From Christensenella sp. UBA5327 (GTDB taxonomy: Bacteria; Bacillota; Clostridia; Christensenellales; Aristaeellaceae), in contig DHQX01000043.1 in the NCBI GenBank assembly GCA_002411105.1, positions 1-7,787 of the forward strand: a stretch of DNA of 7,787 bases. Direction: 5' to 3'. The notes below the pieces were generated by a model. It was not told the origin of the DNA. It was given only the letters and a program-made list of their open reading frames with translations, and did not search any database. Position 1 is the first letter of the stretch, and each line of letters starts with the position of its first letter. Below, piece after piece: positions 6,007 through 7,787 of this stretch. The translations under genes and the position numbers were made by a program.

Positions 6007-6035
6007 TTGACAGAGACGCCATGTCATGCTATCGT
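6007..6035 (+). promoter_or_regulatory. Promoter of fabT-fabH
   Basis: TTGACA (6007-6012), a 17-bp spacer and TATCGT (6030-6035), with the extended -10 dinucleotide TG at 6027-6028. Transcription should start near 6042, immediately before the operator-like repeat at 6043-6060, so a bound repressor would block initiation or early elongation. Confidence 0.8.
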
Positions 6036-6042
6036 GTTATTC

Positions 6043-6060
6043 GTTAGTCTAACTAACTAA
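6043..6060. promoter_or_regulatory. FabT-type operator, fabT copy
   Basis: GTTAGT/ACTAAC (6043-6048, 6052-6057) is a perfect 6-bp inverted repeat with a 3-bp centre. In the wider register, TTAGT (6044-6048) and ACTAA (6056-6060) are also inverted. The 17-mer TTAGTCTAACTAACTAA matches the element before acpP at 13 of 17 positions. It sits at the expected transcription start of fabT, pointing to autoregulation by the MarR-family protein encoded next to it. Confidence 0.7.
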
Positions 6061-6076
6061 TTGAAAGGAAGCTGGG

Positions 6077-6565
6077 ATGGACGCGTTTGCGATGGCCCTC
6101 AATGACCTGCTGGTGAACACCTTCAACAGCATTCTGCGCCTGGAGGAGGAATCCCTGAGGCGTTTGAGCGATGGGAAGCTGAGCATCAATGAGATGCATT
6201 TCCTGGAGGCCATCGCCCGGGGTGGGGCCGGCGGGCGCAGCATCACCGACATCGCCCGGGAGCTGTCCATCACCCTGCCCTCGGTGACCGCGGCGGTCAA
6301 CAAGCTGGCCAGGAAAGGCTATGTGGTGACAGCCCGGGATGAGGAGGACAAGCGCATGGTCAACGTGCGGCTGTCCCGGGAGGGGCAGCGGGCGGAGGTG
6401 GCCCACCGGTTTTTCCACCGGCAGATGGTGCACAGCGTGTCCAAGCGCCTTGGAGACGATCAGCGCAAAACGCTGCTTGAGGGCCTGCACAACCTCCACG
6501 CCTTTTTCCGCAGCCAGGAGCACCAGCTGGATGAGCTGCTGCCCAAAATCACACGAGAAGGATAA
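6077..6565 (+). CDS. fabT: MarR-family fatty-acid synthesis repressor, FabT-like
   Basis: A 162-residue MarR-type winged-helix repressor. The N-terminal helix reads NDLLVNTFNSILRLEEESL, a start I associate with FabT proteins. The DNA-binding core runs from about 35 to 105: ITDIARELSITLPSVTAAVN is the helix-turn-helix (about 56-75) and DEEDKRMVNVRLS the wing (about 87-99). A C-terminal dimerisation helix region follows. In streptococci and lactococci FabT represses fatty-acid synthesis genes, using long-chain acyl-ACP as corepressor. The location directly before fabH and acpP supports that role here. ATG 6077 has AAAGGAA (6063-6069) at good distance. The gene has its own promoter (6007-6035) and an operator (6043-6060), so autoregulation is likely. 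fabH follows after 5 nt. The family is certain; the FabT role rests on context and sequence resemblance. Confidence 0.88.
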   Translation: MDAFAMALNDLLVNTFNSILRLEEESLRRLSDGKLSINEMHFLEAIARGGAGGRSITDIARELSITLPSVTAAVNKLARKGYVVTARDEEDKRMVNVRLSREGQRAEVAHRFFHRQMVHSVSKRLGDDQRKTLLEGLHNLHAFFRSQEHQLDELLPKITREG

Positions 6566-6570
6566 ATCAT

Positions 6571-7575
6571 TTGAACATACTTGGTATTGGAAGCGCCCTG
6601 CCTGATCAGGTGGTCACCAACCACCAGCTGGCAGAGATCCTGGACACCAGCGATGAGTGGATCAAAACCCGCACCGGCATCTCCAGCCGCCGGGTGCTGG
6701 GGGAGAGCGGCCTCACCCGCCTGGCGCTCACCGCTGCCCAAAGGGCGCTGGCTGACGCGGGTATCCAGGGGAGCGAGCTTGACCTGATCCTGGTGGCCAC
6801 CACCATGGGGGACTATGTCTTCCCCTCCACCGCCTGCCTGATCCAAAAGGACCTGGGAGCTGCCTGCCCCGCCATGGACCTGCACGCCGCCTGCGCCGGA
6901 TTTGTCTACGCGCTGGAGACCGCGGACAGCTTTATCAAAGCGGGCAAGGCCCGGCATGTGCTGGTGGTGGGGTCTGAAGCCATCACGCGGTTGGCCAACT
7001 GGGAGGACCGCTCCACCTGCGTGCTGTTTGGCGACGGTGCCGGCGCCGCCGTGGTGGGCCTGGGCGAGGGGCTGCTGAGCATCCGCCTGGCGGCGCAGAC
7101 CGGGCGGGCGCTGCTGTACAGCGCGTCTCCGGCGCAGCCCTGCCCCTTCACCCCGCAGAAGGGGGACGGGACCTGGGGCATCCGCATGCAGGGGCAGGAG
7201 GTATTCCGCTTCGCGGTGTCCTCGTCCGCGCGGGATTTGCAGGCAGCGGCCGACATGGCCGGGCTGAGCATTGCGGATGCCGACTGGGTGCTGTTGCACC
7301 AGGCCAACATGCGCATCCTGCAATCGGTGCGTCAGCGGCTGGGCATTGACGCGGCGCGCATGCCCACCAACATCCACCGCTTGGGCAATACCTCGTCGGC
7401 CAGCGTGCCCATGCTGCTGTACGACCTGTATCACAGCGGGCTGCTTCAGCCCGGGCATATCCTTGCCCTCAGCGCCTTTGGCGCGGGCATGACCAGCGGC
7501 GCCTGCCTGATTCGTTGGGACAAGCCCGCGCCGCTTAACCTCAGGGCCCCCGCGGAAACGCTTTTTTTCGCTTAA
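6571..7575 (+). CDS. fabH: Beta-ketoacyl-ACP synthase III
   Basis: FabH starts fatty-acid synthesis in the cytoplasm by condensing an acyl-CoA primer with malonyl-ACP. The 334-residue length fits the family. The catalytic triad is visible: C108 in DLHAACAGF, H243 in LLHQANMRI and N273 in LGNTSSAS. The N-terminal ILGIGSALPD and DEWIKTRTGISSRR blocks are typical. The start codon is TTG, 5 nt after the fabT stop, with AGAAGGA (6556-6562) 8 nt upstream. No better in-frame start fits, because the conserved GIGS block begins at residue 5. It is co-transcribed with fabT and precedes acpP, the order seen in Firmicutes fab clusters. Whether it prefers acetyl-CoA or branched primers cannot be told from sequence alone. 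Confidence 0.96.
   Translation: MNILGIGSALPDQVVTNHQLAEILDTSDEWIKTRTGISSRRVLGESGLTRLALTAAQRALADAGIQGSELDLILVATTMGDYVFPSTACLIQKDLGAACPAMDLHAACAGFVYALETADSFIKAGKARHVLVVGSEAITRLANWEDRSTCVLFGDGAGAAVVGLGEGLLSIRLAAQTGRALLYSASPAQPCPFTPQKGDGTWGIRMQGQEVFRFAVSSSARDLQAAADMAGLSIADADWVLLHQANMRILQSVRQRLGIDAARMPTNIHRLGNTSSASVPMLLYDLYHSGLLQPGHILALSAFGAGMTSGACLIRWDKPAPLNLRAPAETLFFA
7552..7568 (+). terminator. Weak terminator- or pause-like element at the fabH end
   Basis: GCG GAAA CGC (7552-7561) is a very short GNRA-capped hairpin directly followed by seven T (7562-7568), still inside the last codons of fabH. The stem is only 3 bp, so strong termination is unlikely, but it could cause pausing and partial separation of fabT-fabH from acpP. 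Confidence 0.25.
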
Positions 7576-7579
7576 TTAC

Positions 7580-7596
7580 TTAGAAAGACTAACTAA
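7580..7596. promoter_or_regulatory. FabT-type operator, acpP copy
   Basis: TTAGAAAGACTAACTAA matches the fabT operator at 13 of 17 positions, including TTAG at the left and the whole right block ACTAACTAA. It lies in the 42-bp gap between fabH and acpP, 21 nt before the acpP start codon and just upstream of its ribosome binding site. Repetition at two points of the same pathway makes a binding site for the local repressor likely. A matching promoter was not found by eye. Confidence 0.65.
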
Positions 7597-7617
7597 CAAA
7601 AACGGGAGGACATATCC

Positions 7618-7787
7618 ATGGACGCATTTAGCAAGATTGCCACTGCTCTGGCCGAGCGCGCAGGTTCCGCAGCCGATGCCATTACCCCCGATACCAAGTT
7701 TCAGGAACTGTCGCTGGACAGCCTGGACGTGGCTGAACTAATCATGGATCTGGAGGACACATTCTCCGTCACCATCGACATGAGCAC
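7618..7787 (+). CDS. acpP: Acyl carrier protein (partial, cut by window end)
   Basis: The first 56 residues of an acyl carrier protein are present; the last third lies beyond the window. The phosphopantetheine attachment motif is clear: S35 in SLDSLDVAEL, followed by the acidic helix MDLEDTFSVTID that ACP partner enzymes recognise. ACP carries the growing acyl chain through the whole elongation cycle, and receives the first unit from the FabH reaction. GGGAGGA (7604-7610) is a very strong ribosome binding site, 7 nt before ATG. It lies 42 bp after fabH with a FabT-type operator between them, so it can be controlled both with and separately from fabH. Further fab genes probably follow downstream. 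Confidence 0.95.
   Translation, partial: MDAFSKIATALAERAGSAADAITPDTKFQELSLDSLDVAELIMDLEDTFSVTIDMS

Noticed and set aside
1..7787. CRISPR arrays, tRNA, rRNA, insertion sequences or phage genes
   Set aside because: No regularly spaced repeats, cloverleaf-like sequence, transposase motifs or terminal inverted repeats were seen anywhere in the window.

Overview
The window looks like chromosomal DNA of a GC-rich Gram-positive bacterium of the class Clostridia. The grounds are strong AAAGGAG-type ribosome binding sites, sigma-A type TTGACA promoters, a fabT-fabH-acpP gene order typical of Firmicutes, a BmrCD-type pair of ABC half-transporters, and a small HesB-like protein of a kind I associate with Clostridia. 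The genus cannot be named from the sequence. All convincing genes are on the + strand.

Region 1 (1-145) holds a possible one-helix membrane micro-protein, closed by a hairpin at 166-188. Region 2 (about 196-449) is a compact regulatory leader. It has a near-perfect A/T-rich palindrome, a textbook promoter (TTGACA, 17 bp, TATACT) with dyads in the spacer and over the -10, a 21-codon basic leader peptide with a strong ribosome binding site, two hairpins at the end of that ORF, and an intrinsic terminator with a seven-T tract just before the next gene. This is the layout of a translation-coupled attenuator. Region 3 (450-4476) is the operon it appears to control: two ABC exporter half-transporters joined by a 4-nt ATGA overlap, then a small HesB/IscA-like protein, ended by a strong terminator (4500-4532). 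The first ABC protein has Asp in place of the catalytic Glu. The second has a divergent LSTGE signature. Together they would form a heterodimer with one degenerate and one working ATP site.

Region 4 (4711-5883) is a stand-alone gene for a secreted SH3b plus RCC1-like beta-propeller protein, followed by a long hairpin (5947-5982). Region 5 (6007 to the end) is the start of a fatty-acid synthesis cluster: a MarR-family FabT-like repressor, FabH (ketoacyl-ACP synthase III) and acyl carrier protein, the last cut by the window end. A 17-bp element matching at 13 of 17 positions lies before both fabT and acpP, and is the likely operator of the pathway repressor.

The most interesting item is the leader at 232-418. 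It resembles the antibiotic-responsive attenuation described for bmrCD in Bacillus subtilis, but its peptide is much shorter and I do not recognise it. The rest is a fairly ordinary mix of an export operon, an orphan secreted protein and a lipid-synthesis locus.
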